Assembly (NCBI GenBank): GCA_947846985.1
Contig: CANTUZ010000002.1
Coordinates: 150,097,889-150,161,888 of the forward strand
DNA: 64,000 nt
From: Fratercula arctica
Lineage: Eukaryota > Chordata > Aves > Charadriiformes > Alcidae
Direction: 5' to 3'
Shown here: in pieces, positions 26,071 to 39,732 of the stretch
Layout: every line of letters begins with the position of its first letter
Position numbering within the stretch: the stretch's first letter is position 1
Notes under the pieces: model-generated
What the model was told of the DNA's origin: nothing
Seen by the model: the letters and a program-made list of their open reading frames with translations, nothing else
Database searches by the model: none
Position numbers and translations under genes: made by a program

Positions 26071-27999
26071 TTAATTTCGGCTTGTGTGACTAGCGGCCCC
26101 ACAACGGAGGGGCGGCCTAAATCGGGTTGAATTGTGGAACCACCCCAGCGGGTGAGCCCACTCCTGTGGGATGGCTCACCTGGGACCGGGCTGCTGGGGC
26201 TACAGGAGGCAGGGACTTGGGATGTTCCTCCCCACCCCATCCCCATCCCTGGCTTCCCTGCGGCTCCCACTGCAGACCCCACATGCCCGGTGCTGGGGAT
26301 TAACAGCCCCAGTGGGTCCCCGGGGTCCAGCAAACACAGAACGTCCCACGCACAGGACACTGGAGGAGGCTGTCTGTGTTAAACACCGAGCTTGTGGCTC
26401 GGTGACAGCACGGCAGCCCCCAACTCTGAACCAGAATCTGCTCCTTTCCACACAATTTAAATGTCCCATCAAGCAATCGCAGCTGCAGCTGCCCCGATGG
26501 CTGAGATCGCGGCAGGGGTTCGGTACAGCCCACACCACATTTTCTCCATCCACTTTTAACATCCAGATCAAATTTGCAAATTTAAGAAATTATTTAAAGG
26601 ACAGCAAACAGCCAATAGATCCTATCTCATCAGGAAGAAAACTAGGTAACTTAACTCTCTAAACAGGCACTTTAGAAATTACAAACTAATCTAATTCAAG
26701 ACTTTATCTTGTCAGTTACAAGCCACTTGTTATAGATTTACCAGTAAGTTAAAAAAATGGGAGGTCACTTATGCTGGCCCACAATTTACCAGCTTTATAC
26801 AAAAGACTTGCCAGAAAGCCTCAACATTAAATGAAAGGGCAGGGTTGGATCTTACAGTTTTAAATACATGTAGTTAATATAATCTATAAATAACTGAAAT
26901 TGTGTTTCTGAGTGAAAGGGACATTGTTCATTTTTATCATGGGTATGAAAAGAAGTGCTATGGAGAAGACAAGGGCGGCTTTCCAAAGGAACGTTATAGA
27001 TTTATTTTATAAAAAAAACCCAACCCAACAATACAGAAGGATATGTTTGGGGCAGTAGTTTCAGGTGTGCTTTGGTACAGAGGCTGGAGCTTTGAAAATA
27101 CAGATGCCAAAGGGATGAACCTAACCAACATACAGCGGGAAGAGAAAGGTGACACTAGTGACAGATAAATTTGCATTTTACTGGAATTCTAAAACCCTAC
27201 AGAATTAAAGTTACCGTTAATGTAACACGGTTACTTACGAGGATTTCTCCAGATGAATGTGAGCCATTTTGTACAATGAAACTTAAGCAGTTTCATAGTC
27301 ACTCGAAGCCTAAACCTAAGCCAGTCATTAGCCTTAAACCAGATCAGTTCCCAATTCTGGTTCACTGGGCAACCAGAAACATCCGTCTAGTCACAGGGGA
27401 GGCAAAGGTACAGTCACAGGCAGATGTGCTCCTTTTGATGGCAGTGGCATCACTTTGACAGCAAAGCAACAGTAAAAATTTGGCAGGCGATAAATTCCTC
27501 TCTGCAAATGACGCTGCAACAATAATAGCTGTCAGGAGCAGGCACTGTCTTGGGCTGGAGAGTCTTAACCAAACGAGCCTGCATCTTCGTCCATTAATCC
27601 GACTGGAAACCAGCGGGTCCCACCCTGCTGCCCACAGGGTCCGTGCAGAATCCACAGCACTGTCAATTGGCGAGGAGAGCACAGCTCCCCAGATTGACGG
27701 GGCTGGCGGGAGAGCAGGCTCCTGCCCAATTAGTCTGCCCCGCAAGGCTGGCCAGATGATGTTAGCCCGGTGGGGACACCAATCCCCGGCTCCAAACACA
27801 CAAGGGATTAAAAACCTCGGGCCGAGATCACTAGTCTTCCTTGCAATTAACTGAAATAAAAAGATAAACATCAGGGTGGAGAAGGTTGCTTAAAACAGGT
27901 AGCCTTAAAGCCATGCGGTAAACAGGAAAACAGGCAAACATAAACTGAGGCCATGCTACATCACCCTTCCCCCATACATGTTTTATTCCATCGATGATG
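26071..27999. other. Intron 1 sequence, possibly conserved in part, no gene recognised
   Basis: Mixed composition. 27170-27870 is unique and low in simple repeats, with overlapping open frames of 124 codons (plus) and 169 codons (minus) but no known domain. This may be conserved noncoding sequence; that is a guess from texture only. Confidence 0.5.
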
Positions 28000-28290
28000 G
28001 AGGACTCAGTCAGTCAAGATCCGCAAATTGGTAGGCAGTACATTCTGTGCTGTCTGTCAGTATTACACATCCTAAAGGGCTGAATAAATAATTGAAGAAT
28101 AAATAATTGTGCCGGGGCTTTGTCTCATGGGCCATTTTTATAGATTGCTGTCTAATGATAGCACCATCTGCGACACTCTGCATTAATATGGGATAAAATT
28201 ACATAGCGCTTTGTTTGCTCTGACACTGTGATGTTATGATGTCTCTTAGTATTATCTTGAATAAAAGGCTACAGCAATGACGGAAGTGTC
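28000..28290. promoter_or_regulatory. Candidate regulatory block with duplicated FOX/homeodomain motif
   Basis: AT-rich, non-repetitive sequence containing two perfect copies of GAATAAATAATTG (28082-28094 and 28097-28109, 15-bp period). Each copy joins a FOX-like ATAAATA and a homeodomain TAATTG core. The surrounding 200 bp are free of simple repeats and have the texture of vertebrate conserved noncoding elements. The regulatory role is inferred. Confidence 0.3.
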
Positions 28291-31200
28291 CCAATTGCTT
28301 GTAAACTCTCATTTAGGGAAAACCAAGTTTAAGCAATCAGAGACGTTTTTCCCCCAGGGACAGGGAAGAGTGGGGAAGCCTTGCTGTTTCCAATGCACGT
28401 CATATCAAGGTAATTAAAAACAGAGGAGCTTGTTAGTGCGTTTTTGTTATGCACGTCCAATTCAGCGCCTGCAGGTTAAAAGCCCTATACCAGCAGGGAG
28501 GGCGCCCGGCTCACCTCCAGGAAAACTGCACCCCAGCTCCAGTTCCTTCCTTGGCACAGAAAGGGAGGCAGAGATCAATCACAGGCTCTCACTCCCTAAA
28601 TCCAAGGAAATAAGATGACTTACATCAATTTGATCTGCCACAGAAGCATACCATGGGTGGTGGGGGGTACCTGCAAGGAAACAAAGGCTTTTTGCATGGG
28701 AAAGCAAGCAAGCTTTAGCTCTACAATACAACCACCACTTGCTTTCCAGTACTGCTTTACACTTCTTTACAATTCTCCACCCAAGAAACATTTTCTTCTT
28801 TATGCTTAGAAAGAAAAGCCTGAAGCCATGGTTAAATATTCACCGACAATACAGCTTTCACTCCTCCAGCCTTCTGTGCACTTCTCCATGCCTGCAGGAC
28901 ACCAGCAGCCTTTCCCTTCCCTCCCGAAAAGGGTCTTGCAGGCACCGTCTCTCTCTCCCTCCCTCCCCAGCAAAAGGCACGGGCGGGGGGGTGCCAGGCA
29001 GCGTGGCACACCAGCAGCCCTGAACACGCTGGCAGCTGCTGGCCTGGCAGGTCTGCACGGACAGCAGCTAATTTGGATCCCAGGGAGTTAAAACAACTGC
29101 ATTGGCTGCCTCGTAGCTACTACTTACCTGTGGAGCAAATTGTGAAATTTTAAGTAGGTTTTGCAAAGCCCAGTCTCACCCCTGCCACGATCCAGCGTCA
29201 CGAGGAGCTTGCGATGAGACGAGCTTTGGCCTCTCAAGCCCCAGCCCTCCATCCCCAACCCCAACCACTGCTTGGCACCTGTGTCCAGAACTGAACATTT
29301 CAATTTTCACATCCCAGAAAAGCAGCCCGGGAGAGACGTTGGGCAGATGGGGCCCCCGCCGTTACGACACCCGTAGTGTCATGACTGCCATCACAGGCTT
29401 CAGGAACCAATTTGCAAAGCAAGAGTTTTCAAACTCTCCATGGATCAGGTGGAGTTAGACTTAAAAAGTACAGTGACCAAAGGAAGATTTGCAGGAGGCT
29501 TTGGAGAACAAAGCACTGTGGCTGCTCCAGGGACGATGGTGAAGGGAAAAGCCTCTTGCCTCCAAGCCTTCCTCCCACCATCAGAAGAATCTCCTTCGAA
29601 CACCCAATCCCACCCTATCCCTAGGAGCCAACACACACACCAATCCGGGGTGTGTGGTTAGGTTGACCAGAGACTAAATTATAGGTAGACTAACAATTAA
29701 AAAACAAGACCTACCGATACAATCCCCATCAGGAAGATGCCTTCAACCAGCACAACGCTTCTCTAAATAGACAACGCTTGCAGCATCCTACCTGCGCTCT
29801 CGCCAGCATGGACCACAGCTGAGATAACTATGTACTCGTCATCTACAGCGTGCTGTTCAGTTTCTCCCAAACCTCAGAAACCCAAACGCATGACACAGGC
29901 TCCTAAAGGACACCAACACAGCACAGCAGCGGTGGAAACCTCCTTCTGCAGGAAGGGCTTGCTGGGGGTTTCAGACAGATTTGGCCAGTGCATTAACCAG
30001 CACTACCAGGCACACAGAAATCAATTAATCAGTGACCGTGGTTCCTGTAAAATGAACTCATGGGCTTCACCTCCGAACCTGTATTAAAGGAGATATACAC
30101 ACCAGGAGCCAAAACCAATGGTGGCAGTTTTGTGCCCTTCATATGTAGCAATTCACAGCTGTGATGTGTTTCCAGGGCTCTCTGTTACAGGCTTCTCGAA
30201 GCATTCGAGATAGCACAGCTGCTGAACAATGAGACCGTCTGGTTTAGGGGGGTGTACCTGGGTCTACAAATCAATTAAAACAAGCTCATGATGGGATACA
30301 ACTGAGAGGTGTGTTCAGCACAGATAATGTATTGATAAGCTTCCGCTTTATTTTTTTTAGAGGTTCCACCTAAAAAACCCTCATAAAACAATTTTAACTC
30401 GGGGGCACACTCTTCCTGTTGGCTGATGGCAACTTAAAACCAGGAAAAACTCCGTGGGTGGTGCTGGGAGCACCTAAAAACCTGAAAGTGGATTTGGAGA
30501 AAACTAAAAAGGGGACAAACTGTCAATGATCTCTAGGGTTGAAAAGGAAACATTTATAACTTGGCATTGTTACATTTGTTACTTGTTGTAACAGGCATTG
30601 ACATTAACTGGACTTAGGTAGATTATGGTGTGGTAGATATGATTTTTCAGGTAGGAGCATCATCAAATAAAACCAAGTAGATCTTCACGGAGGTGTACAG
30701 ATTGCTACTGCACTTCTGGAGGAGGACGTGGCAGCAGCTTTATGAAGCACTCAGCACAGATGCACGGAAAACTCTCACCCAAAACCCGTTGATGACTTTT
30801 GGGCATGACTGGGTGCCCCCAGCAGAAATCCCTGATCCATAGCTCATCCTGCCGGTGGACGTGAGTCTTACTCGGAGCATCATCAACGCCTGGGATGCAC
30901 CCACCTCGGATGGCTGACAAGGAGCCCTACATCCTGCTCTCAGCTCCAATGCAGAGATGCTGCGTGGCTCCAACAAATCCCGTCATCCATCCCATAACTC
31001 CATCTGGCCAGCGGGGAACGTAAATCCCTGCCCTACAGCAATGGCTGGGCTATTCTGCATCAGTGATTAGGAAACATTCAAAGGTACCCAAGCAGACACC
31101 ACATGCCATTCAGCAAAACTTATTCTAACGTCAAAACACCACCACCCTTGCATGTGCAGCTGGGTATCCTGAGCATGCCTTCCTCTTCCTCCTGGAAGAA

Positions 31201-34200
31201 GTAAGAGCCTTCCTTGAAAGCAAAAGGTGGAGCACAGACGGTGGATGAGCATAAGAAGTGGGGGACAGGAGACAACACAGACACCAAAAGATGACACAGT
31301 AAAAAACATTCATCAAATAAATTATCAACAAAGAGGACTTGGGCTACAAATGAGAACATCACATTTTCTTCAGCAGAGAATTAAAACACTCAGGGGATGC
31401 CCCAGACACGGCAGATCCGCGTGCGCCCTTCAGAAGCGGATCCGCCTTGCAGGCATTCCTCCATTTCTGCTGCAGATAAAGAGGGGCCAGCGACCCATGA
31501 AGCGTGGGGAATTCATCCCCCAGCGCCCAGGCGAGGCGTGGGACAGCTGTTGTGCTCCAGTGAAGTTCAACCACAAACCCTGTCAGGAACGGCACCACTC
31601 CCCGGGGGCTGCGGAGGAGAGCCAGGGGGAGAAGCAGGAGGAGGAGGAGAAGTTTAGTCTCTTGCTGAACTGCACGTAAAAAGGGGGGGGTGGGGAGGGG
31701 AAATGCAAAATTATTAAAAAAATTTTAAAAAATCAAGGCCACTATGGCATTAGGATAAACTTTCTCAGAGCTACAGCTGAAAAAGGGAAAGGGTGAAGAG
31801 AAAGGTGAAAGTGGGGTGTACAAGGCGCACCAGACACTGCCTGGTCTGAGGGTGAATATCCACTTTTGTCGAAGCAGAGTGACCAAAACAAGAATAATAA
31901 TAATAAAAAAAAGTACTGCTCTTGGCATTAAATATTCATGGCAACAGCTACGGCGTGGCTAATGGAAAGTGTCTGTAAAACCTTTAAGAAGTTTGTTAAT
32001 GCACGGAGACCAGCAGAGGTCATGGCATGCTTGGAGCAAACCAGGAGCAACTGAACAAAAATAGTTTGTCCATTTTCAAACCAGCACTAAAAAGGTGCCT
32101 ATTTATTGCACCAAACCCACTGAAGGCACCAGAAAGGGTCATGAACACTCATTAACGCTATTCCTGGTAGCTGGCTGCTCAGCTGCGCAGCCATTAAAAC
32201 CTCCCCTTACGATCCTGACATCAGGTTTTGGTTGTCGGCAGAAAGGAGGCAGCCAGACCCAAGGACAGTGGTGGCACACTCAGTGACACGTTGCCCTGTC
32301 CCACGCTAAGAGGTAAGGGCCAAAATCCAGACGCTCCAGTAATCTCCACCCTGCAGCGAGGCTCAGATGTGGTTAGTGAACAAAACACGTCTACAGAAAT
32401 GCCTTGCAGGCCACTTGTCTTCGCTATCTCAATTTTGTAACGAAGTCACATACAGACCTTGATACCCCTGTGCTTTTAGGAAAGACAGCAAAACATCTGA
32501 TGCTCCAACGCCAGATCAGCACAATTGCAATTTGCCGAAGGGCCCAGTTCTGTTCCTTGCCCTCATCCTCAAAATAAATGTTACGCCAAGTCGATAGTCT
32601 CAAACTCTGATTTTTGCAGTTTCCATCGTTACTTTATTCTGAACAGCAAAGAAGTCCAACCCCCCATCCCACCCCACTCCAGGCCATGCAGAGGAACATC
32701 TGGGTTTCTGTGGCGGAATAGGAGCTGCAGCAACGCCCAGCCAAGCTCCAGCTTCTCCCATCACATTCCAGTCTCTCCACCAGCAGTGCAGACGGAGGGA
32801 GTGGGTATTTCCAGATGACTGATCTTGGTCTCGTGGTTCGCTCCCTGTTGGCAACGTAGGAGAACACCATTTAAAACCACCTCCGGCTACTTTAACAGAG
32901 AACACTGCCTGCAGTCCTGCAGGACCACATCATCCGGAATAAAAAGCACCAGTTTTGAACACCGCATGTTGACTCTTGCCTCTCTTTTTCCCAAGCAGAC
33001 CCGAGGATGCAGCCGACAGCAGCTTTCTGTTAGGAGTCCCATCTCATACCATCTATACATCCACGAGCACCAGCACAACAGCGTTCCCGGTCTGACGACA
33101 GTCTTCCAGCACTAATGCCGTGCAAATAATAAGGATGATAAATCACAGAGCCCTGCCACCAATCCAGACACAAATGCAATTAAAAACCTGTAACATCTAC
33201 GTGACGAATACTAACCAGGCTGGCAACTTTGAGGCTGCCAGGTAAGTGCTGCCAGCTGAAGGTCACCAGGCACATAACCGCTCGCAGCCCAAAGATCGCA
33301 CAGACAAGCATGCCCAGCTGCTTTAAATGTATATAGGAAGACTTTAAGGTATAAAAAATTGCCCAGATCACTCTTTATCCTTGTTGGACAATATTTTTAA
33401 TCTGTATGCAGCTCCCACTGCAACAGCACTGCACTTCTAATACTACTTCTAATGGCACAGATCAAGACACCAGTTGCTTTGTTTTACTCTGGATTTCGGA
33501 AAGCATAGTGCCCACATAAAATCATTTGCGATGCAAGAGTAGGTCACATTAAGAAATCAACATATTAGTCATATTAATAAATTTTTGTCAAGGATTTGAA
33601 GGCACAGGAATCTGGCACTTCCATTGCTTGGTTCAATTAATCTGTACCGGTTTATTTATCTCCTATGGCTTGCTCAGCTTTCCAACCGTTTGTATAAAAA
33701 GGTTTCCTCTCTTTTACTTTTTAATTAAAAACAGAGTGGAAAAAAAATTAATTATGATTCACTCCCAGGACACAGAAAAATCCACTTGTGATGGAAAAGA
33801 AACCACCAACACATGCAAACATTTCCTAGAAAGCCAACAACTGTTTGTGGGCCTTTTTAGGTTAACACCCATGGCATTCCTCGGCTTTATTTTACATAGA
33901 AAATGTCGCCATCACGTTTTCCCCCGAACATTATTAACCCTCCATATTCTGCAGGCCCAAACACCAGACGCTCATTGTGGCAGAGCCTTCCAAGTTACCA
34001 TGGTCTTTTGTCCACCCTGAACTCTTCCATGAGCACAAGCACTGGTTAAACCCTGCCCAGCACAGAGAGGCAGAAGGACTCTTGGGTTGGGTTGTGCCGC
34101 TCCTCTCACTGCTACGGCTAGGTCTGACGAATGGGATTATGAAATGGTCGTGAATAAGACCTACAAAACCCACCATGTTTCATGTGCTGAACTTTCTCTT

Positions 34201-34889
34201 TGTGGCACCTGTGCTCAGTAACACCAACTCTTCCATCCGTGTGTGGCTGGTTGGTTTTCACGGCTAACATATGAGGCGTGTGTTATTTCAGAGAGTTTGC
34301 AGTGGCCTAATTGTAAAGGTGATTAAAGGCAAAGGACGGAGAGCGAGTTGATGGGATGGTAACCAGCAAAACAGAGTCCCAGTGTGTTGAATTTCACTAA
34401 AAATGTGTGCTTGTTCATGTAAATGAAAAACATGGTCTGCACAGAGACACACAAATCGTCCCCATAAAAGAGAAAAATTCAGACACCATGTACCATACTC
34501 CACCGACTCAGACTATCCCCATTTCTGCAGAGGACACGGCTTTGCAAATTCAACTTTGGTGCAAGAAATTTCAGATTGAGGGAAAGTTTTTATTTTTAAG
34601 AGCATTTATTTTTAAGATCATGCAAGTAATGCTGAACACAAGCAGAGCAAGGCATACGAGAAGACCATGTTGCTTGATGCCCATGTTACGCCAATACGTA
34701 TCCCTTACCCATCCCATGTGTGCTCCAGTCATTGTTTGGCCACCGATTTCCCTTCCGGTTTCTTCATTTTTAGAACATCTACCAACAAAAATCTCAAACT
34801 ACTAATGGACTTGCACACGCTGCCCTTACACAAACATTGTACAGATAGCAAATAGCAGAACCTTTCACATGGTAAGCATTGAGCCTGGT

Positions 34890-35022
34890 GCTAAGCCAGG
34901 GAAAAAAGACAGCCTGGGTCAACTACTCAAAGCCACAAACACAGCACAGGAGAATTCGTATTCAAGACCTTCCCGGATTTGAGTCCAGCATATTAGATCA
35001 CTCTTTCCTGCAATAGTGTTTT
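34890..35022 (-). repeat. Possible MIR-type SINE remnant
   Basis: The order GGTCAACTACTCAAAGCCAC, AGACCTTCCCGG, GAGTCCAGCATATTAGATCA parallels the antisense MIR landmarks (cttgcccaaggtcac, ggtcttcctgac, agtccagtgctctatccac). It is highly diverged. Chance similarity is possible. Confidence 0.35.
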
Positions 35023-35725
35023 TCTTTCTCTAGACTTTGCCACAACAACAAATCAAACCCATCTGAAGCCAGAAAGCACCACAGATACCATTATCCTCAA
35101 CAGAATTACATCAGGGATGAACACGACTTGCAGTACCCAGAGGAAAGAAAGTAAAGTGCCAAAAATAAGATATTAAGAGCCAAATTAATTGGTGACATAA
35201 GCAGGTACAAGTACATTGAGTGAAATGGAGTAGCTTATGCCTGCAATGAATATAACCGTAAGCATTTAGCAGGTTCTTCCTCGAGTCTTTGTTTAAACAA
35301 ATCTGAATTTATTAGTCTACTGCTGAATAAATATGATAAATTCTTATTGAAATTATCCTCTGGTGAGCAGCAATAAATACTAGGCAATATTCTTTCAAGT
35401 GATCCATTATTTTAATATGGCTAAGAGCAATTCCAGGTTTTCTGCATGCACAGACAAAAGTTATCTTCAATACAATAAGTGAGTGTAAAATAGCGTGATG
35501 CTGCGAGTTTTGGGAGGAACAGGGAGACATTCCCAAGCTTGGTACCAAATCGAGCAACTCAAGACACCCCACCTCTGTGGAGTTCATACGGTAACAATAC
35601 AGAACATTTCCATACATAATTTACACGCTACTATGAAATGCTGGAGGTCAAAACTTCCAGGGCATAATTTAACAGTGGAAACGTGCACTGCATGTTGGAT
35701 CAGTCTTTGTGATATTAGACATAAG

Positions 35726-35740
35726 AAAAAAAAAAAAAAA
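35726..35740 (+). repeat. Poly(A) run, 15 nt
   Basis: Homopolymer preceded by ACATAAG and followed by GAATAAAG. No retrocopied gene is recognised upstream. Confidence 0.85.
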
Positions 35741-36363
35741 GAATAAAGTATGGAGTAAAAACGCAGACAGCATTTGTGATTAGGAACAAAAAAGTCACTG
35801 TTTGTCAGACATGGCATCCAAACATGCTTCAGAGTTTATTTCAGTGACAAGTACTTAGATGCATATGCACACACTGGCCCCATAAAGGAAAGGAGGAAAA
35901 AAAAAATCATTTAGAAAGCATCCTATTTGTGCTCCGTCACCCAAACACACATGCAGAGTCACCTCAGCACTCCCCAGTGTCCTCCAGCTGTGGCATTTAA
36001 CAAACCTTGGTGTTGTGAGACGCTTTCAAGCACTGCATTTTAATACCATAGGAGATGACATCCTTTGGATGCTTCAGCCTCTGGAAGGTGAGGCTGCTGC
36101 CTGACTCGATCCCTTGCACAGGACCGAAAGCAGGCAATGCCTAATCTTTTACACCTTCCCTCCAAGACATCGTTCATGGCACCCTGGGCACCTCTGCCCT
36201 GCCCGCTGCCTGCTTCGCCCATCCCACATAGCAGCAAAGTGTCCCAAGTAATACCGCAATGTCTGGGATAGAGTTAACTCTTTTATTAGCAGCTGGTATC
36301 TTTTCGGATCTGGGATGAGAAACGCTTTTGCTCGCACACTGGTGGTTTTAGTTGTTACTAGGC

Positions 36364-36537
36364 CCAGAACAGGCCGCCCAGGGAAGTGGTGGAATCGCCA
36401 TCCCTAGAGGTATTTAAAAGACGTGTAGACGTGGTGCTGAGGGACATGGTTTAGTGGTGGACTTGGCACTATTAAGTTAATGGTTGCACTCTATGATCTT
36501 AAAGGTCCCTTCCAACCTAGACGATTCTATGATTCTA
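36364..36537 (+). mobile_element. CR1 LINE 3' fragment, second 3'-end type (copy 4)
   Basis: Plus-strand CR1 with GGGAAGTGGTGGAATC, GGTATTTAAAAGACGTGTAG and GGTTTAGTGGTGGACTTGGC, ending in a well-preserved GATTCTATGATTCT tail. The region before the tail differs from copies 1-3 and 5 and matches copy 6, so at least two CR1 lineages inserted here. Confidence 0.92.
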
Positions 36538-36806
36538 ATCTCTCAAGGCCTTTTCTGCTCCTCACATTGCCCTGCCAGTGGAGGCTGGGAGGGCACGCAG
36601 CTGGGACAGCGATCCCAACCAAAGGGATATTCCATACCATGTGGAATCATGCTCAGTATATAAAGCTGGGAGAAGAAGAAGGTAGAGGAAAGATGTTCGG
36701 AGTTACAGCACTTGTCTTCCCAAGTAACTGTTAGGTGTGATGGAGCCCTGCTTTCCTGGAGATGGCTGAACACCTGCCTGCCGATGGGAAGTGGTGAATG
36801 AATTTC

Positions 36807-36823
36807 TTTTTTTTTTTTTTTTT
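36807..36823 (+). repeat. Poly(T) run, 17 nt
   Basis: Homopolymer followed by GCTTTGCTTTG, about 270 bp after CR1 copy 4. Confidence 0.85.
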
Positions 36824-39587
36824 GCTTTGCTTTGTGCATGGCTTTTGCTCTACCTATGAAACTGTCCTTATGTCAACCCCCAAGTTTTTTCTCACTTTTA
36901 CTCTTCTGGTTCTTTCCCCAAGCTGAACCGGGGGGGCAGTGAGCGAGCAGCTGCGTGGTTCTAGCTGTCGGCTGGGGTTAAACCACGACACCAATGCAAC
37001 TGCATCTGATTCTTTGTACAAAAGATTCCCTAAAACACATAAGCATGTATATAAAATTTGCATAATGTGAGGGAGACGGAAAATAAGACAATTTAACTTA
37101 AGTGGTTACATAAACTGTCTACCGAAGGGACATGAGACAAACACTCTATTTAAAAACACATCTTGCACACCACTTTTACCATCTTTAGAAGAAAACCACC
37201 CTCTTTTAACCAGATTCATTGCCCAGCTGCAACACCCAGGGAGCCTGCGGTGAGGATGGCACCTCCCTGACAGCTGTGTCCCCTCCGCCTCCATCCTGGT
37301 TTCACACCAGTTTCAGGAAGTGAAACGGCACCTGATGTGAGTTAGGATACTCAGCGGATAGCTGGCTCAGCACAAACCCTACCTCAAAAATCTAAAACCT
37401 ACCTCAAAATCATCACACTTTGGTGCTTTGTTTTGGTTTCTAAGGAAATTTGGATCAGTGGAGTGAGTTCACACCAGCTTTGTGCTTTGAAGTCACGTGC
37501 TTGTGGTGCGCCAGCCGGCACTAGCAGCTCTCACATTTGGTTTGGTTTTGAATCGAGGTGCCAGACACAAAATGCCCTCACACCAGAAGCTCTCCAGGTC
37601 AGCGTGGATGCGTTTCAAGCCACAGTGAGCATCTCTGCTGCAGGTGTGTTTGTTTCAACTACACGGTTGCCCATGTGGTTTACAGTTTATATCTCACATT
37701 AAAAACTGAGAGTAACCTTCTCACCTCCTCGCTACCCAAACCAAAACAGTGTAACCCTACTTCAAGCGAATACACACGGGAAGAAACAGGGCTGGGAGAG
37801 AAGAAAAAGCTGTTGCACTGAAAGATACTAGTGCTGTCTTGCAAATTCTTAGTTCTCCCCATCCTTCCATCCTTGGGCTTTCACACACAACATTTATCTC
37901 CCTGATATCTTCTTGAAGCTTACCCTGCCTCTCTCGATGGCCAGCAGACGTCCCGCCCTAGAGCTGAGCCACCCCAGCAGGGCAGAGGCCACCCCACACA
38001 CCCCAGCATGGCTCAACCAGACACCGTTTATTTTGGTAATAAGTGTAGACCTTCACGTCTTGGTCATGAAATATACCCCCTACTCCAGGGGTGCATTTTA
38101 CTGTATAAAACAAAACGTGCATTGTTTTTTTTTTCTAAGCCACTCCTGCTACTACTTTCTAGTGGCAGGTTGCTTTAGGGTCTTCTTTATTATTTTTCCC
38201 TAGCTCCAAAAACTACAAGGTCCAGCAACAGATGGATTCCTAACAAAGACGCTGATAATCACAAACAGAAATGGGTCAGACAACAGTTTTGTCTATACTT
38301 CAGGAAATATTGCAGTGCCTGTAACCTTCAGCTCTTCACTTTGGCTTTCCTTTGAAACCCTAAAGATGGCAGCTTTGTCTATGCATTTTTCTATCTCAAA
38401 TACGCATGTGGTTTACTGCTATTTGCCTGTGAAAACACCAGTAACTGAGAATATCCTCTGCCAAATGACACCCGTTGCCTTGATACAGTCCCTTTGCACA
38501 GAAGCCTCCACTTGACATAAGTAGCTCCATCCTTTCCTCCACTTCTTTCCAACCCACCGAACAAGCAGATGCACAGAAACAGCATCTACATGCAGATGTT
38601 TTGTCAGGAGTACACTGCCCTGACAGCAAACTGCCAGGTTTCCATAAAACCTGTCTGGGAAACGGCTGCGTTTCAAATGACTCAGGGAACAAAGGCTTAA
38701 AGAAAATCACTGCATCTGCACCAGATCTTCGGAGTCTCCTTTCCTCCTCCCTTCTTCCCACTGGTCTTGTTTCCCCTGAGTATCTTCACCCAGCAGTTGT
38801 AAGGGAAAGCAGATACAAGAATACACCATTGTCATTAATGAATTGGCTCAGTCATGCCGTTAACAGCCCCACTTAATTGTACAGTAGTATTCACTTGGCA
38901 GCTTCTCCCACCATAATGTAATAACAACCCACCGCACTGTCCCAAGTGAACTACCAGGGCTCAGTTTACCCTGTCGCTTTATTCTCCACACCAACTACCC
39001 GAAATGCTATCCGCTTGACTCTTACTGCCCTGTAATTAAGCACATAGTCAAGATTAGAGTAGTCAATATCCATCTCAGCTTTCATGACCAACCCACGGAC
39101 ATGAGGTCAAATGAAGAAATATCACTGCACAGGGATACTTACCAGCAGCATCCTCATTAGAGGCAAATCTGTCATTAATCATGAGGTCCAAGGTGGTGAC
39201 TTCAGCTTTTTGTAGTAGAGAAATAAATCAAGATTATATATACTGCTGGCCTATCAATAATAGGACTTACCAAGCACTCCCTTCCTGCCTCACCAACCCT
39301 GTCTTACTGTTAACTAAGTCCCTTAACTTGAAATAACCAGTCTGCCTGGAAGCATAAAAAAATCTAGACTTTCACCATTTCATAAGTAACCATGAAGGCT
39401 ACTGGCGAATGGCCCTGGACGCTGCCTTCAGAAGAAAAAACTTCATCTGAAAAAAGAAATGGGAAATATCCCATGCTATTTTTTCCACATGCACGAGCAG
39501 AGCTTTATATACACTAAATATTACCAAAAGCTAAGCCGAACCCCCCCCATTTAGGAACAGAAGTAGCTTTATGTGATACCTTTAATC

Positions 39588-39732
39588 TGAGGATCATGAA
39601 GCACTTCTAAAAATTCAGTAATCCCATCTTGCAGACAAAGAAGCTAAGCTACAGCAAAATTGCTCAACTGAAACAGAGCTGGAGAAAACAAACCCCTCAG
39701 CTCTGCTTACTACCCCGCACGGCATAGCAGAC
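39588..39732 (-). repeat. Possible MIR-type SINE remnant
   Basis: Contains AATCCCATCTTGCAGACAAA, GAAGCTAAGCTACAGC, AAATTGCTCAACTGAAACAG and AGAGCTGG in the order of antisense MIR (cccattttacagatgaggaaactgaggcacag, then cagagctgg). The tRNA-like head is not clear. Diverged; moderate support. Confidence 0.4.

Larger units (their letters stand above)
28291..36363. other. Intron 1 sequence, no gene recognised
   Basis: Contains the possible MIR remnant at 34890 and the poly(A) at 35726. A G-rich run lies at 31683-31699 next to A/T-rich sequence. Otherwise unique, with no coding or RNA gene identified. Confidence 0.6.

Noticed and set aside
27362..27871. 169-codon minus-strand open frame starting with ATG
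   Set aside because: No recognisable domain. The opposite strand is also open and no splice or retrocopy signature was found. Conservation testing would be needed to revive it.
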